Assembly: GCF_947500265.1 (NCBI RefSeq)
Contig: NZ_CANMRN010000003.1
Location: 186,001 to 250,000, forward strand
Origin: an uncultured Psychrobacter sp.
GTDB taxonomy: Bacteria; Pseudomonadota; Gammaproteobacteria; Pseudomonadales; Moraxellaceae
Direction of reading: 5' to 3'
Length of the DNA stretch: 64,000 nt
Each line of letters begins with the position of its first letter. The first letter of the stretch is position 1. Positions 39,260-47,651 of this stretch are shown here, piece after piece. The position numbers and the translations under genes are program-made. The notes beneath the pieces were generated by a model. The model had not been told where the DNA came from and did no database searches. It saw only the letters and a list, made by a program, of their open reading frames with translations.

Positions 39260-39285
39260 TAAAAAAATCGCCATCAAGGGCGAGT
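39260..39285 (-). terminator. Terminator of the tRNA cluster
   Basis: On the minus strand TCGCC / GGCGA pair around a short loop and are followed by seven T, about 65 bases beyond tRNA-His. Confidence 0.7.
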
Positions 39286-39349
39286 GCTATTACTGATATA
39301 TTTTTAGATTAAGATATGATTTGTATGTAGATACATACAGAATAAAATA

Positions 39350-39426
39350 TGGGGCGACTGATGGGACTCGAACCCACGACAACCGAGATCACAACCCGGG
39401 GCTCTACCAACTGAGCTACAACCGCC
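39350..39426 (-). tRNA. tRNA-His (GTG anticodon)
   Basis: On the minus strand the molecule begins with the extra G-1, then GCGGTTG pairs with CAGTCGC. The anticodon loop TTGTGAT gives GTG, and C73 plus CCA are encoded. G-1:C73 is the hallmark of histidine tRNA. Confidence 0.96.
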
Positions 39427-39466
39427 ATAACTATTGCCAAAGAATAGGCAAGATTTGCAGGCTAAA

Positions 39467-39543
39467 TGGTGCGCCTGGCAGGATTCGAACCTGCGGCCAC
39501 CTCCTTAGAAGGGAGATGCTCTATCCAGCTGAGCTACAGGCGC
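39467..39543 (-). tRNA. tRNA-Arg (TCT anticodon)
   Basis: The acceptor stem GCGCCTG / CAGGCGC, the D arm TAGCTCAGCTGGATAGAGC, the anticodon loop CTTCTAA (TCT), the T arm GCAGG-TTCGAAT-CCTGC and an encoded CCA are all present. Confidence 0.96.
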
Positions 39544-39615
39544 TCTTAGAGGACTTTTATATACTAAGCTTACTTTGCGATGTATTTTACTATATCAGAA
39601 ACTAAACCGTTATAC

Positions 39616-39638
39616 ATAAAAAAAAGCCTGTAAGGCTC
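39616..39638 (-). terminator. Possible terminator between tRNA-Pro and tRNA-Arg
   Basis: On the minus strand AGCCT-TAC-AGGCT is followed by eight T, just beyond tRNA-Pro. The short stem may terminate only partly, so the downstream tRNAs may still be read. Confidence 0.6.
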
Positions 39639-39648
39639 TTAAAATAGA

Positions 39649-39725
<77 letters not shown>

Positions 39726-39813
39726 AAATTCTCTATTATCACGATAGTTTGTTAATCAACTCGTTGTTGGCAATGCCGCTAACTTGTTAATGTTCCTCGC
39801 TATCGAGGTGCAC

Positions 39814-39842
39814 ATATTAAGGGGTAAAGGCGATTGTGTCAA
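39814..39842 (-). promoter_or_regulatory. Promoter of the tRNA-Pro/Arg/His cluster
   Basis: On the minus strand TTGACA, exactly 17 bases, then TAATAT: a near-perfect sigma-70 promoter. GTGCACC follows, a GC-rich discriminator of the sort that makes stable-RNA promoters sensitive to ppGpp. Predicted start is near 39807, giving a leader of about 80 bases with a CCTCG-ATAG-CGAGG hairpin. Confidence 0.85.
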
Positions 39843-39951
39843 CACCTATTTTCGATTAATTTCAAATAATCGCTAATTTTTTTAAAATTACGTCAATTTC
39901 GCCAAAATAATGACAGTAAGACCCTTTATCTATCAGTCATTGATGACCGTA

Positions 39952-41472
39952 TTAAGCTTTGTCCAAATGTGGCAGTACTTCACCGTTAAGTGTGCCTGTC
40001 AAAACATCAAACGGCATTAACCATAAATAGGCATCAATTGATTCATTGTTTTTAATATCATCGCTACTGCTATCATTATTACCATAATGTGATTGCTGCT
40101 TGAGCGCTACTGGTTGCCTATCACGACCTAGCACCGGATAAACCAACCAGACCTGCCCCGCCAAGTAAGCTTGTGCATAGCTAGTCAATTGATAAGCGTC
40201 GCTCGCACTAATCGCAGCGGCATGTGGTAAGTACTTCCACTTAATATCGATGACATGACTGTAGTGACCTTTTGTTTTGTCTTTAGCTTGAGTTTGATGA
40301 GCTGCTGTATCACTCTGATTTTGACAATCATTGGAGACGATTTCAAATATCAGCAAATCAGGCCGTATAGACAAGCACGCTAGTCCTTCAGCATCGTTTA
40401 GCCAGACACTTTGAGTTTGGTAAAAAGGACGGTAATTGCTACTAACCTGCTGAAACATCGATGCGATACGCTGACTTGCCCATTGCTCAAAAGCTTGATT
40501 CATATCAATTAACAAACACAATCTTAGCTGAGAGCAGTTTTGTCTATTTGGATCAATACCGTTACCTGTCGCAGCTGTCGTCTGTTTCAATAGCCAATAT
40601 GCTAGGTCTACTAACTGCTGCGCGGCATGCAATTTTTGCTTTTGGAGTGGCTGAACGTCTAGCTGACGCTTTGCTTGAGCATATATTAATGCTATCTGCT
40701 GCATTTCGCGGTTGTTTAGCGTAGGCACTTGCTGCCATGGCTGCAACAGTTTTGAAGAAATAAACTGGGGCAATAAAGGCATCAAGTAAACCAATGCTCT
40801 CTTAATCAGCCGATTGGCCAACATGTCGTGACTTAATACGCTACTTTCACAGATGAACTTATGCGGTTGCATACTATTGTGACGCAGTTGCTCTTTGATG
40901 AGCAGTCGACCTTGCAGAGATGCCTGATTATCAATCTGAGCCTGATAATGCTTGGTTGGTTGATAATCCATTAAACGCTGCAAAAACTGCTCAATCAGCC
41001 AATCTGATATAGGCAATACTTTCAACGGTAAAGGAGCGGACTGGGAACTAAACTGACCGAAGTTTTTCGTATTGGGTAGCTTACGATTGTTATGCGCATC
41101 AAGATGAATTAAATCCGATAGCATACCCTGTACCCAATAACGAGTCTGGACGATATCGCTAGGCTGAGTAGACTGATTTAGCTTTGGCAATATCTCAAGC
41201 GTTATGCCACTAGGTAGGAGAATAATCCCAATGTAGTGCCCAACCTTAAGCTGCCATTGCCCTCGCTTACGCTTGATAGTAAATACTGCAAACTCTTGTG
41301 CCATTAGCCAGTCGAAGTCAGACGCTTGCAAAAAATCATGCACGGTCAGACGTTGATGCTCAAACACGGTGATAACATTCATTGTGACGACACTACTGTT
41401 AGGGATACGAGTCTGACGACTATTTGCCCTAATAGCGTGCTCTTTGGCGTAATATTGATTATTCGTTATCAC
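39952..41472 (-). CDS. mcrC: McrC-like nuclease subunit
   Basis: 506 residues. The N-terminal half has the McrC pattern WLMAQEFAVFTIKRKRGQWQLKVGHYIGIILLPSGITLEILPKL. The C-terminal half carries a PD-(D/E)xK nuclease core: Asp372 in RPDLLIF, Asp409 and Lys411 in VIDIKWKY, then DAYQLTSYAQAYL, the QxxxY helix of such nucleases. In E. coli, McrC binds the McrB hexamer and cuts DNA. A GTG start is chosen because AGGGTGACC precedes it; an ATG at 41382 is an alternative. The McrB-like gene ends 15 bases upstream. It is longer than E. coli McrC (348), with inserts near residues 380-405 and 450-480. Confidence 0.85.
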   Translation of the reverse strand: MITNNQYYAKEHAIRANSRQTRIPNSSVVTMNVITVFEHQRLTVHDFLQASDFDWLMAQEFAVFTIKRKRGQWQLKVGHYIGIILLPSGITLEILPKLNQSTQPSDIVQTRYWVQGMLSDLIHLDAHNNRKLPNTKNFGQFSSQSAPLPLKVLPISDWLIEQFLQRLMDYQPTKHYQAQIDNQASLQGRLLIKEQLRHNSMQPHKFICESSVLSHDMLANRLIKRALVYLMPLLPQFISSKLLQPWQQVPTLNNREMQQIALIYAQAKRQLDVQPLQKQKLHAAQQLVDLAYWLLKQTTAATGNGIDPNRQNCSQLRLCLLIDMNQAFEQWASQRIASMFQQVSSNYRPFYQTQSVWLNDAEGLACLSIRPDLLIFEIVSNDCQNQSDTAAHQTQAKDKTKGHYSHVIDIKWKYLPHAAAISASDAYQLTSYAQAYLAGQVWLVYPVLGRDRQPVALKQQSHYGNNDSSSDDIKNNESIDAYLWLMPFDVLTGTLNGEVLPHLDKA

Positions 41473-41487
41473 TGAACGGTCACCCTG

Positions 41488-43005
41488 CTAGTACAAACGC
41501 TGATAGATAGCAGCATTATTAAACTCACCATCCCTAGCGATCAGATCGGCATTGATAGTATAGCTATTCATACTCATAGACTGACCAAGAAAAGAACCCT
41601 GCCCTGCAAACATTTGGTGTTCAGCGGAAGCATTATTTTGGTTGCCCATTGGATTATACAAGTCGTCATTCGTCAATGCTTGACTGTCCTGTACAAACTG
41701 CTTACTCGTCGATTGCTGCTCATCTCTAAAGATATACTGCAGCACCGTAATTTGACCACCAGTTGCTTGAGCCAATTGAGGAATAATTTGTTCAACGAGA
41801 GCTGTTTGTAATTGTTCTAACTGAGTGACTGCGAATAAAAACGCATGACCCAACTGCGCTTCTACTCCCAGTGTCTGCACAATACGTCTATTCAAACCTG
41901 TTAGTAATTTACTCAAATCTATCATAGCTGCTTCTGAACCGTCAGATAGGCCAGCATCAATGTCATTGCTGTCACGAATTGTCGATAGTAAATTAGGCTG
42001 CGGCGGACAATCAATAAAGCGAAAACGTCGACGTAACGCCATATCAAGTGGTGCTAAAGAATGGTCTTGGGTATTCATAGTGGCATAAATATCAACATTG
42101 GCAGGCACACTAAAGGCACGTCCAGAATACGCCAAACTTACTGTCATCGTATTTGGCTTGCCCGCTCGTTTATCAGGCTCTATCAAACTAAGAAGCTCGC
42201 CAAACACCCGTGACACGTTAGCACGGTTAATCTCATCAATCAGCATTGCATAACGCTGCTGAGGGTCACGGGCGGCGCGTTGGCACAGCTTCAGGAATGC
42301 TCCATCTTGCACCGCGTAACTCATTTGAGTTTGATTAGAAGGGCTACTATTTGCTTGAGCGGTGCCACTCATGACAGGGCGTATACCTTCTACAAACTCT
42401 TCATAACCGTAGGCTTGATGGAAGCTCACCATACTAAAGCGCTGCTGAGCAATATTCTGATTTTGATGAGATTGGTTGTCACGCTTTGCTTGCTGAAATT
42501 CTGCTAATTGCTGTGTTAAACCTTCTAGTAGCACCATACTTTCAGGTAATAAATACCATGCTCCACTATTGTCTTTGTCAAAATAAGCTTGGCTAGCACG
42601 GTTATCAAAACTGACTGTTTGAGAGTTCGTAGGACTATGTCTGCGTAGCTCTAACCAAGCTGTGCTATCCAGATTTTTATCACGTGAGTTCTGAGCAGCT
42701 TTGGTCATAAAAAAAGGATGATCAATAATTTCTCGTACCTTTAACAAATCCTGTTGTTCAGCACGTAAATCTAAAAATACCAAACATAATACTTCGCGCC
42801 AGCTTAGACCTTGCAGCAGCTGTTCTAATAAGTCTTCATTTTCAGTCTTGGGTAGATAGTCGGTATATTGCTTCGCGATTTGCAGCAACCTATAGGTTTT
42901 ACCTGTACCAGCAACACCCGTATAAATAATATTGGTCGGTTCATGAGCAGATATATCAGGCATAACGTTATCCAGCGGCATTGAAAACAGGTTTGAAACA
43001 GACAT
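41488..43005 (-). CDS. mcrB: McrB-like AAA+ GTPase without N-terminal DNA-binding domain
   Basis: 505 residues. Walker A is GVAGTGKT at 30-37, so the AAA+ domain begins almost at the N-terminus and the roughly 160-residue cytosine-reading domain of E. coli McrB is absent. Further landmarks are FHQAYGYEEFVEGIRP (195-210), Walker B MLIDEINRANVSRVFGE (254-270), the McrB signature MNTQDHSLAPLD (310-321) and arginine fingers ALRRRF (323-328). An insert of about 100 residues separates Walker A from the FHxxYxYEEF block. The C-terminal 80 residues are Gln/Asn/Ser-rich. It should assemble as a GTP- or ATP-driven ring that activates the McrC next to it. The source of DNA specificity is unclear. Confidence 0.85.
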   Translation of the reverse strand: MSVSNLFSMPLDNVMPDISAHEPTNIIYTGVAGTGKTYRLLQIAKQYTDYLPKTENEDLLEQLLQGLSWREVLCLVFLDLRAEQQDLLKVREIIDHPFFMTKAAQNSRDKNLDSTAWLELRRHSPTNSQTVSFDNRASQAYFDKDNSGAWYLLPESMVLLEGLTQQLAEFQQAKRDNQSHQNQNIAQQRFSMVSFHQAYGYEEFVEGIRPVMSGTAQANSSPSNQTQMSYAVQDGAFLKLCQRAARDPQQRYAMLIDEINRANVSRVFGELLSLIEPDKRAGKPNTMTVSLAYSGRAFSVPANVDIYATMNTQDHSLAPLDMALRRRFRFIDCPPQPNLLSTIRDSNDIDAGLSDGSEAAMIDLSKLLTGLNRRIVQTLGVEAQLGHAFLFAVTQLEQLQTALVEQIIPQLAQATGGQITVLQYIFRDEQQSTSKQFVQDSQALTNDDLYNPMGNQNNASAEHQMFAGQGSFLGQSMSMNSYTINADLIARDGEFNNAAIYQRLY

Positions 43006-43431
43006 GCTAACATTTTGTCATTATAACGTGGCTGTCTATTGGCATGGTAACTATAGTCAACCCTCTATAAATTAGATGCGGTGTTCGTCTCGCTTAGTCT
43101 ACTATTTGTAGTACTTTCACTCGGCTTCCTTGTATATCAGTCATATTGAACTGACTATACCAATCACTTAATAGTACCAATGTCCAAATGATACTGATAG
43201 ATAAGATAGCTAGGCTGCTTTAAGTGGCGATCTAAATTGATGACATAACCTAGCAACATAGCCACGCTACTATAGTTTTGTAAGCGCAGCAGTTCATGCT
43301 AATAATAGTAGGAAAGCAATGGTTGATGTACCATAGTATTTGTAGCGACTTTCATTATCTATATTTGTGTCGCTATCATAAAAAGCCATGCTAAGAATGT
43401 CATTCAACTCATTTACGTTAAGGAATTTTGT
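43006..43431. other. Intergenic region between mcrB-like and DUF4442 genes
   Basis: About 425 bases between divergent genes. No ORF with coding character, no repeat and no clear promoter. No methyltransferase or third restriction subunit is present here. Confidence 0.4.
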
Positions 43432-44157
43432 ATGTCAGGATTATTAAAAAAACTACCCGCCAAGTTGACCAATAAACTGCCAGCCAAAGTATCTGACAGC
43501 ACAAAACCTTCAGTTGAGAAATCCAGTAGCACGCTAAAACCAATTAGCAATCAATTTACCAAACTGTTATCCGTCACCAAATATCTGCCTGCTGGTGCAC
43601 GTTCAAGTATTTTATCTAAAGCCTTTGGCAAGGTCGTTCCCTATGTCGGCACGACCGGCATTTATTATGAGACGGTAGAACCAAACCAAGTCGTCGTTAG
43701 TTTAAACAACAATAAAGCCGTCCAAAACCATATCGGCTCTATCCATGCAGTCGCCATCACATTACTGGCTGAGACGGCTACGGGGTTTATTTTGGGTTTA
43801 AACTTGCCCTCTGATCGCATTCTGCTGATTAAATCTTACTCGGTAAATTTCCATCGTCCGATCAAAAAAGGTCAAATTGCTGCTATTGCAAGCTTGTCTG
43901 ACGAACAGCGTTTGGATATCCTAAACACGCCAAAAGGTGAGATGATTATTCCTTGTGTCATCAAAGATCGTGAGTCTGATAGTGACCGCGATCCAATTGT
44001 GGTTGAGATGACGTGGGCATGGATACCAAAAGCGGAGCTAGAGGCACGCCGCCAAGGTAAAGGGTCTGAAAAAGTCGCAGAAGATGACTCTAAAACCGAG
44101 GCAGCAATCGAAGAAAGCGATGCCTCATCTACTCAAAATAATAGTACTGATAAGTAG
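43432..44157 (+). CDS. DUF4442 family (hotdog-fold, thioesterase-like) protein
   Basis: 241 residues. Residues about 45-200 match the DUF4442 hotdog group: GKVVPYVGTTGIYYETVEPNQVVV, then NHIGSIHAVAITLLAETATGFI, where the N-H-x-G-S-x-H-A arrangement resembles the acyl-thioesterase helix. The N-terminal 40 residues repeat KLPAKLTNKLPAKV and the C-terminal 40 are acidic and low complexity. The likely role is acyl-CoA or acyl-ester hydrolysis in the cytoplasm; the substrate is unknown. AAGGAATTTTGT precedes the ATG. The RidA-like gene follows after 38 bases, probably in one transcript. Confidence 0.75.
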   Translation: MSGLLKKLPAKLTNKLPAKVSDSTKPSVEKSSSTLKPISNQFTKLLSVTKYLPAGARSSILSKAFGKVVPYVGTTGIYYETVEPNQVVVSLNNNKAVQNHIGSIHAVAITLLAETATGFILGLNLPSDRILLIKSYSVNFHRPIKKGQIAAIASLSDEQRLDILNTPKGEMIIPCVIKDRESDSDRDPIVVEMTWAWIPKAELEARRQGKGSEKVAEDDSKTEAAIEESDASSTQNNSTDK

Positions 44158-44195
44158 CTAGTAAAAATTGATAACAAACCCAATGAGGAAACAGT

Positions 44196-44669
44196 ATGTC
44201 CAAACTTAGTACTTGCTTGTCTACGCTAGCGCTCGCCGCTATGTGCTCATTGGGTTTTGTTCATAGCGCTAATGCTAATACGACGACAGCTGTTAGCATT
44301 GCTAAATCTAGCCCTACTTTCTTGGGCGATGGCGGTACTTATCCTTTTTCAGAGGCTGTACGCGTGGGCAATACATTGTATATGTCGGGACAAATTGGCT
44401 TTAAAGATGGCAAACTGGTCAAAGGCGGTATCAAAGCTGAAACCAAGCAAGTGCTCGATAACATCCATAGCACGCTATTAAAGTACGGCTACCGAAAGTC
44501 TGATATCGTTAAATGTATGGTCATGCTGACTGATATGGATGACTTTGATGACTTTAATAAGGTCTACAAGGTTGAGATGATAAAGCCTTATCCTGTACGC
44601 TCAGCTTTTGGCGTATCAGAACTGGCTGCTGGAGCAAGCGTTGAGATTGAGTGTATGGCTGCAAAATAA
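44196..44669 (+). CDS. Exported RidA (YjgF/YER057c/UK114) family protein
   Basis: 157 residues. Residues 1-28 form a clear signal peptide (LSTLALAAMCSLGFVHSANA), so the protein should be periplasmic. The rest is a RidA domain: YPFSEAVRVGNTLYMSGQIG, GGIKAETKQVLDNIHSTLLKYG, and PVRSAFGVSELAAGASVEIEC, which keeps the Arg that holds the substrate carboxylate in active RidA deaminases. Cytoplasmic RidA hydrolyses reactive enamine/imine intermediates; what an exported version acts on is unknown. AATGAGGAAACAGT precedes the ATG. A strong terminator ends the unit. Confidence 0.88.
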   Translation: MSKLSTCLSTLALAAMCSLGFVHSANANTTTAVSIAKSSPTFLGDGGTYPFSEAVRVGNTLYMSGQIGFKDGKLVKGGIKAETKQVLDNIHSTLLKYGYRKSDIVKCMVMLTDMDDFDDFNKVYKVEMIKPYPVRSAFGVSELAAGASVEIECMAAK

Positions 44670-44713
44670 TAGCGGCTAAAAACTCTAAAGCTCCACAATT
44701 AGAAAAATACCAA

Positions 44714-44744
44714 AATAACTGGCTATTCACGCCAGTTATTTTTT
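44714..44744. terminator. Terminator between ridA-like gene and gspE
   Basis: AATAACTGGC / GCCAGTTATT with a 7-base loop, flanked by A on the left and T on the right, between convergent genes. Confidence 0.85.
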
Positions 44745-44774
44745 GACGGCTATACCGATATCTAGTCTGCAAAT

Positions 44775-46328
44775 TTATACCAATATTGTCTCGTCCGTTA
44801 ACGAACTCTCCTTCGTTACTCGTAGCACTTCCTCCAACGTCGTACGTCCTTCTATGACCTTACGCAAACCATCCGCACGTATCGATGGGGTCTGCTGACG
44901 CGCATATTCTTCCAGCTCATACTCAGCCGTATTGCTATGAATCATACGGCGCAATGTATCGTCGATTGGCACGACTTCATATATAGCAGTACGTCCTTTA
45001 AACCCTGACTGATTACATTTATCGCAGCCAACTGGCTTGGGCAAACGAATCGACTCACTTGCTATATCTTTGGCATTACTCTTCAACGTTGACCCAATGC
45101 CAATTTCGGTAAACAGCTTGGCTTGCTCGGTATCAGCGGCCTGCCAGCTTTGACAATGTGCACATAAAGTACGTACCAAACGCTGCGCTACTACGCCAAT
45201 AAGCGATGACGACAACAGAAATGGCTCAACACCCATGTCCTGTAAGCGAGTGACCGCGCCAATAGCGGTGTTGGTATGCAGTGTCGATAATACCAAATGC
45301 CCTGTTAAAGAGGCCTGTACGGCAATCTCAGCTGTCTCTAAATCACGAATTTCACCAACCATCACCACATCAGGATCTTGACGCAGCATTGCACGCAAGC
45401 TTTTAGCAAATGTCATGTCTACTTTATTATTGACCTGCGTCTGCCCAATACCATCAAGCTGAAACTCAATCGGATCTTCAGCAGTCAAAATGTTGCGAGT
45501 TTGATCATTTAAATCGGTCAATGCAGAATATAGCGTCGTCGTTTTACCCGAGCCAGTCGGCCCTGTCACCAAAATAATGCCATGCGGACGATGGATTAAG
45601 CGCTTTAGCTCAGTATAGTCATTATCAGACAGCCCCAAATACGTCATGTTAAGACGGCCAGCTTGCTTGTCTAATAGACGCATTACCACACGCTCACCAA
45701 AGCTCGATGGCAAAGTCGATACACGCACATCGACCTCTCGCCCTGCCAGTCTTAAACTGATACGACCATCTTGCGGCACTCGCTTTTCAGCGATATCCAA
45801 CTTAGCCATTACTTTAATACGCGAGACCAACAATGGAGCCAGTTGGCGTTTTGGTGTGATGATTTCTTTTAGCTCACCATCAACTCGGAAACGGACGACC
45901 AAGCGCTTTTCAAAGGTCTCAATATGAATGTCTGAAGCACTTAAACGAATAGCTTCGGACAATAAGGCGTTGATCAGACGAATGATAGGCGCGTCGTCTT
46001 GTTGATCCATCAGGTCTTCAGTTTCAGGGACGCTATCTGCCAAGCTATCGAGATCAGGATGGTCCTCAAGTCCAGCAGCAATATGCTGCGACTCTCCTGT
46101 ATTGCCAGCATAAGCCGCGTTCATACGTTTTTCAAAATCGTCCGCGCTAACACTTTCGTAAGTGGGTACACCGCGAATACCTTGCTGCTGTAAAAACCGT
46201 ACCGCTTCGTTGATCGCTGACAACGGAGTCGCTTTGGTGAGTACCAATGTCGGCGGCAATTCCGGATCTATCGCAAGTATGGCCAAAATCTGATGGCGTT
46301 TCGCAAAGCTGTATGGCAATTGCATCAT
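44775..46328 (-). CDS. gspE: Type II secretion ATPase GspE
   Basis: 517 residues from an ATG that gives the usual N-terminus MMQLPYSFAKRHQI; an in-frame GTG 14 codons upstream (46370) is the alternative, and neither has a good ribosome binding site. Visible are the DIHIE motif, the Walker A GPTGSGKTTT, the Asp box region TAEDPIEF, Walker B MVGEIRD, the His box TLHTNTA and a tetracysteine zinc site (CAHC and CDKC). It powers pseudopilus assembly from the cytoplasmic face together with GspF. It lies about 8 kb from gspF and gspG with no other gsp gene beside it. Confidence 0.93.
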   Translation of the reverse strand: MMQLPYSFAKRHQILAILAIDPELPPTLVLTKATPLSAINEAVRFLQQQGIRGVPTYESVSADDFEKRMNAAYAGNTGESQHIAAGLEDHPDLDSLADSVPETEDLMDQQDDAPIIRLINALLSEAIRLSASDIHIETFEKRLVVRFRVDGELKEIITPKRQLAPLLVSRIKVMAKLDIAEKRVPQDGRISLRLAGREVDVRVSTLPSSFGERVVMRLLDKQAGRLNMTYLGLSDNDYTELKRLIHRPHGIILVTGPTGSGKTTTLYSALTDLNDQTRNILTAEDPIEFQLDGIGQTQVNNKVDMTFAKSLRAMLRQDPDVVMVGEIRDLETAEIAVQASLTGHLVLSTLHTNTAIGAVTRLQDMGVEPFLLSSSLIGVVAQRLVRTLCAHCQSWQAADTEQAKLFTEIGIGSTLKSNAKDIASESIRLPKPVGCDKCNQSGFKGRTAIYEVVPIDDTLRRMIHSNTAEYELEEYARQQTPSIRADGLRKVIEGRTTLEEVLRVTKESSLTDETILV

Positions 46329-46655
46329 AAAGACGGCCCAATAAGTGAGGAGAGGATAAGAAGTACGCACGTCAAGACATGATGGATGCCTTGTCCTTAA
46401 CAGTTCGAATCAAAAAAGACTGCCAGTAAGGTTGCATGAGTTTGTTATAATAGCATTTTGTTTTAGACGGGTATTATTTTATGTGACTGGCGCTTTATAC
46501 CTATCGCCCAGCACATATTATTACTATCAGAGTTAGCATATCATGCCTTTTTTTGCAGACCGCTTGCCATTGTCTATTACACCTTTTAGATTGCTTAGAT
46601 TACTCATCATATTTTGTCTGTCCCCTTCTCCCGCTCGATATTAGGATTTTCCGTT
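46329..46655. other. Intergenic region between gspE and thiG
   Basis: Holds the extended -10 element above. I looked for a thiS gene and for TPP-riboswitch core sequences on the plus strand and found neither. Confidence 0.45.
46443..46451 (+). promoter_or_regulatory. Extended -10 promoter upstream of thiG
   Basis: TGTTATAAT carries the TGn extension and a perfect TATAAT, about 205 bases before the thiG start. No good -35 is visible, which is common for extended -10 promoters. Confidence 0.55.
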
Positions 46656-47477
46656 ATGTCAGAGAACGTTAGCACTACTCATCCAACACCACTTTTACAA
46701 GATACCTTTACTGTCGGTAGCCGTACCTTTTCTTCACGTCTGCTGGTCGGTACTGGTAAGTATAAAGACATGACAGAGACTGGAGAAGCTATTGCCGCTT
46801 CAGCAGCCGAGATCGTGACCGTTGCTATTCGCCGTGTCAATATTGGACAAAATAGTGATGAGCCTAACTTATTAGATGTGATTTCACCTGATAAATATAC
46901 GATATTACCGAATACTGCTGGCTGCTTTGACGCCGAAACAGCCATTCGCACTTGTAAGCTTGCTCGCGAGTTATTGGGTGGGCATAATTTGGTTAAGCTT
47001 GAGGTATTGGGGGATGAAAAAACCTTATATCCAAACGTTATGGAAACTTTAAAAGCAGCAAAAGTATTGATCGATGATGGTTTTGAAGTGATGGTTTATA
47101 CGTCAGATGACCCTATCGTCGCACAAGAATTAGAAAGCATGGGCTGTGTCGCTATTATGCCGCTTGGCAGTTTGATTGGTTCAGGACTTGGTCTACTCAA
47201 TCGTCATACGCTTAGCTTAATAATCGAAAATGCTAAAGTACCCGTATTGGTTGACGCTGGTGTCGGCACTGCGTCTGATGCTGCACTTGCGATGGAGCTT
47301 GGCTGTGATGGCGTACTGATGAACTCAGCCATTGCCAATGCGCAAAATCCAGTAATGATGGCACACGCAATGAAACATGCTATGTGGGCAGGTCGCGCTG
47401 CGTTTTTGGCAGGTCGTATGCCTATGCGTAAGATGGCTACTGCCAGCTCACCACAGACTGGGTATTTCTTTCAATAA
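46656..47477 (+). CDS. thiG: Thiazole synthase ThiG
   Basis: Builds the thiazole phosphate of thiamine from deoxyxylulose 5-phosphate, dehydroglycine and ThiS thiocarboxylate. 273 residues from the ATG behind TTAGGATTTTCCGTT; a TTG 14 codons earlier is rejected. Landmarks: [12 protein letters not shown], the Schiff-base Lys114 in [10 protein letters not shown], the phosphate-binding [12 protein letters not shown] and [20 protein letters not shown]. ThiG usually follows thiS, but no thiS is seen here. dxs, which supplies its substrate, is encoded about 3 kb away on the other strand. Confidence 0.96.
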   Translation: MSENVSTTHPTPLLQDTFTVGSRTFSSRLLVGTGKYKDMTETGEAIAASAAEIVTVAIRRVNIGQNSDEPNLLDVISPDKYTILPNTAGCFDAETAIRTCKLARELLGGHNLVKLEVLGDEKTLYPNVMETLKAAKVLIDDGFEVMVYTSDDPIVAQELESMGCVAIMPLGSLIGSGLGLLNRHTLSLIIENAKVPVLVDAGVGTASDAALAMELGCDGVLMNSAIANAQNPVMMAHAMKHAMWAGRAAFLAGRMPMRKMATASSPQTGYFFQ

Positions 47478-47502
47478 ATTGAAGTATAAATGACATGTCA
47501 TA

Positions 47503-47569
47503 ATAGAGCGTGTTGAGTATTTACGTATAGTGCTGTCAGTGCTATGGTTGATTGCTTAACACGCTCTAT
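47503..47569. other. Long imperfect hairpin between thiG and the wax synthase gene
   Basis: ATAGAGCGTGTTGAG and CTTAACACGCTCTAT pair over 15 bases (one G-T), enclosing 37 bases that contain a smaller ATAG/CTAT stem. No T run follows on either strand, so it is not a standard terminator. Confidence 0.6.
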
Positions 47570-47651
47570 AAAATAATAAAAAATGTTATTTGATTGAATA
47601 TCTACTCATTATAATTTTCACATAACACTTATCGTCATAAAAGGATTTATT

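Noticed and set aside
38905..39349. Genomic island at the 3' end of tRNA-His
   Set aside because: No integrase, no direct repeat of the tRNA end and no foreign genes are seen between the tRNA and the AraC-type gene. The McrBC-like genes lie on the 5' side of the cluster.
39321..39605. 94-codon plus-strand frame across two tRNA genes
   Set aside because: It reads through the complements of tRNA-His and tRNA-Arg; such frames are common artefacts.
46614..46655. Upstream TTG start for thiG
   Set aside because: The internal ATG at 46656 has a proper ribosome binding site and matches the usual ThiG N-terminus.
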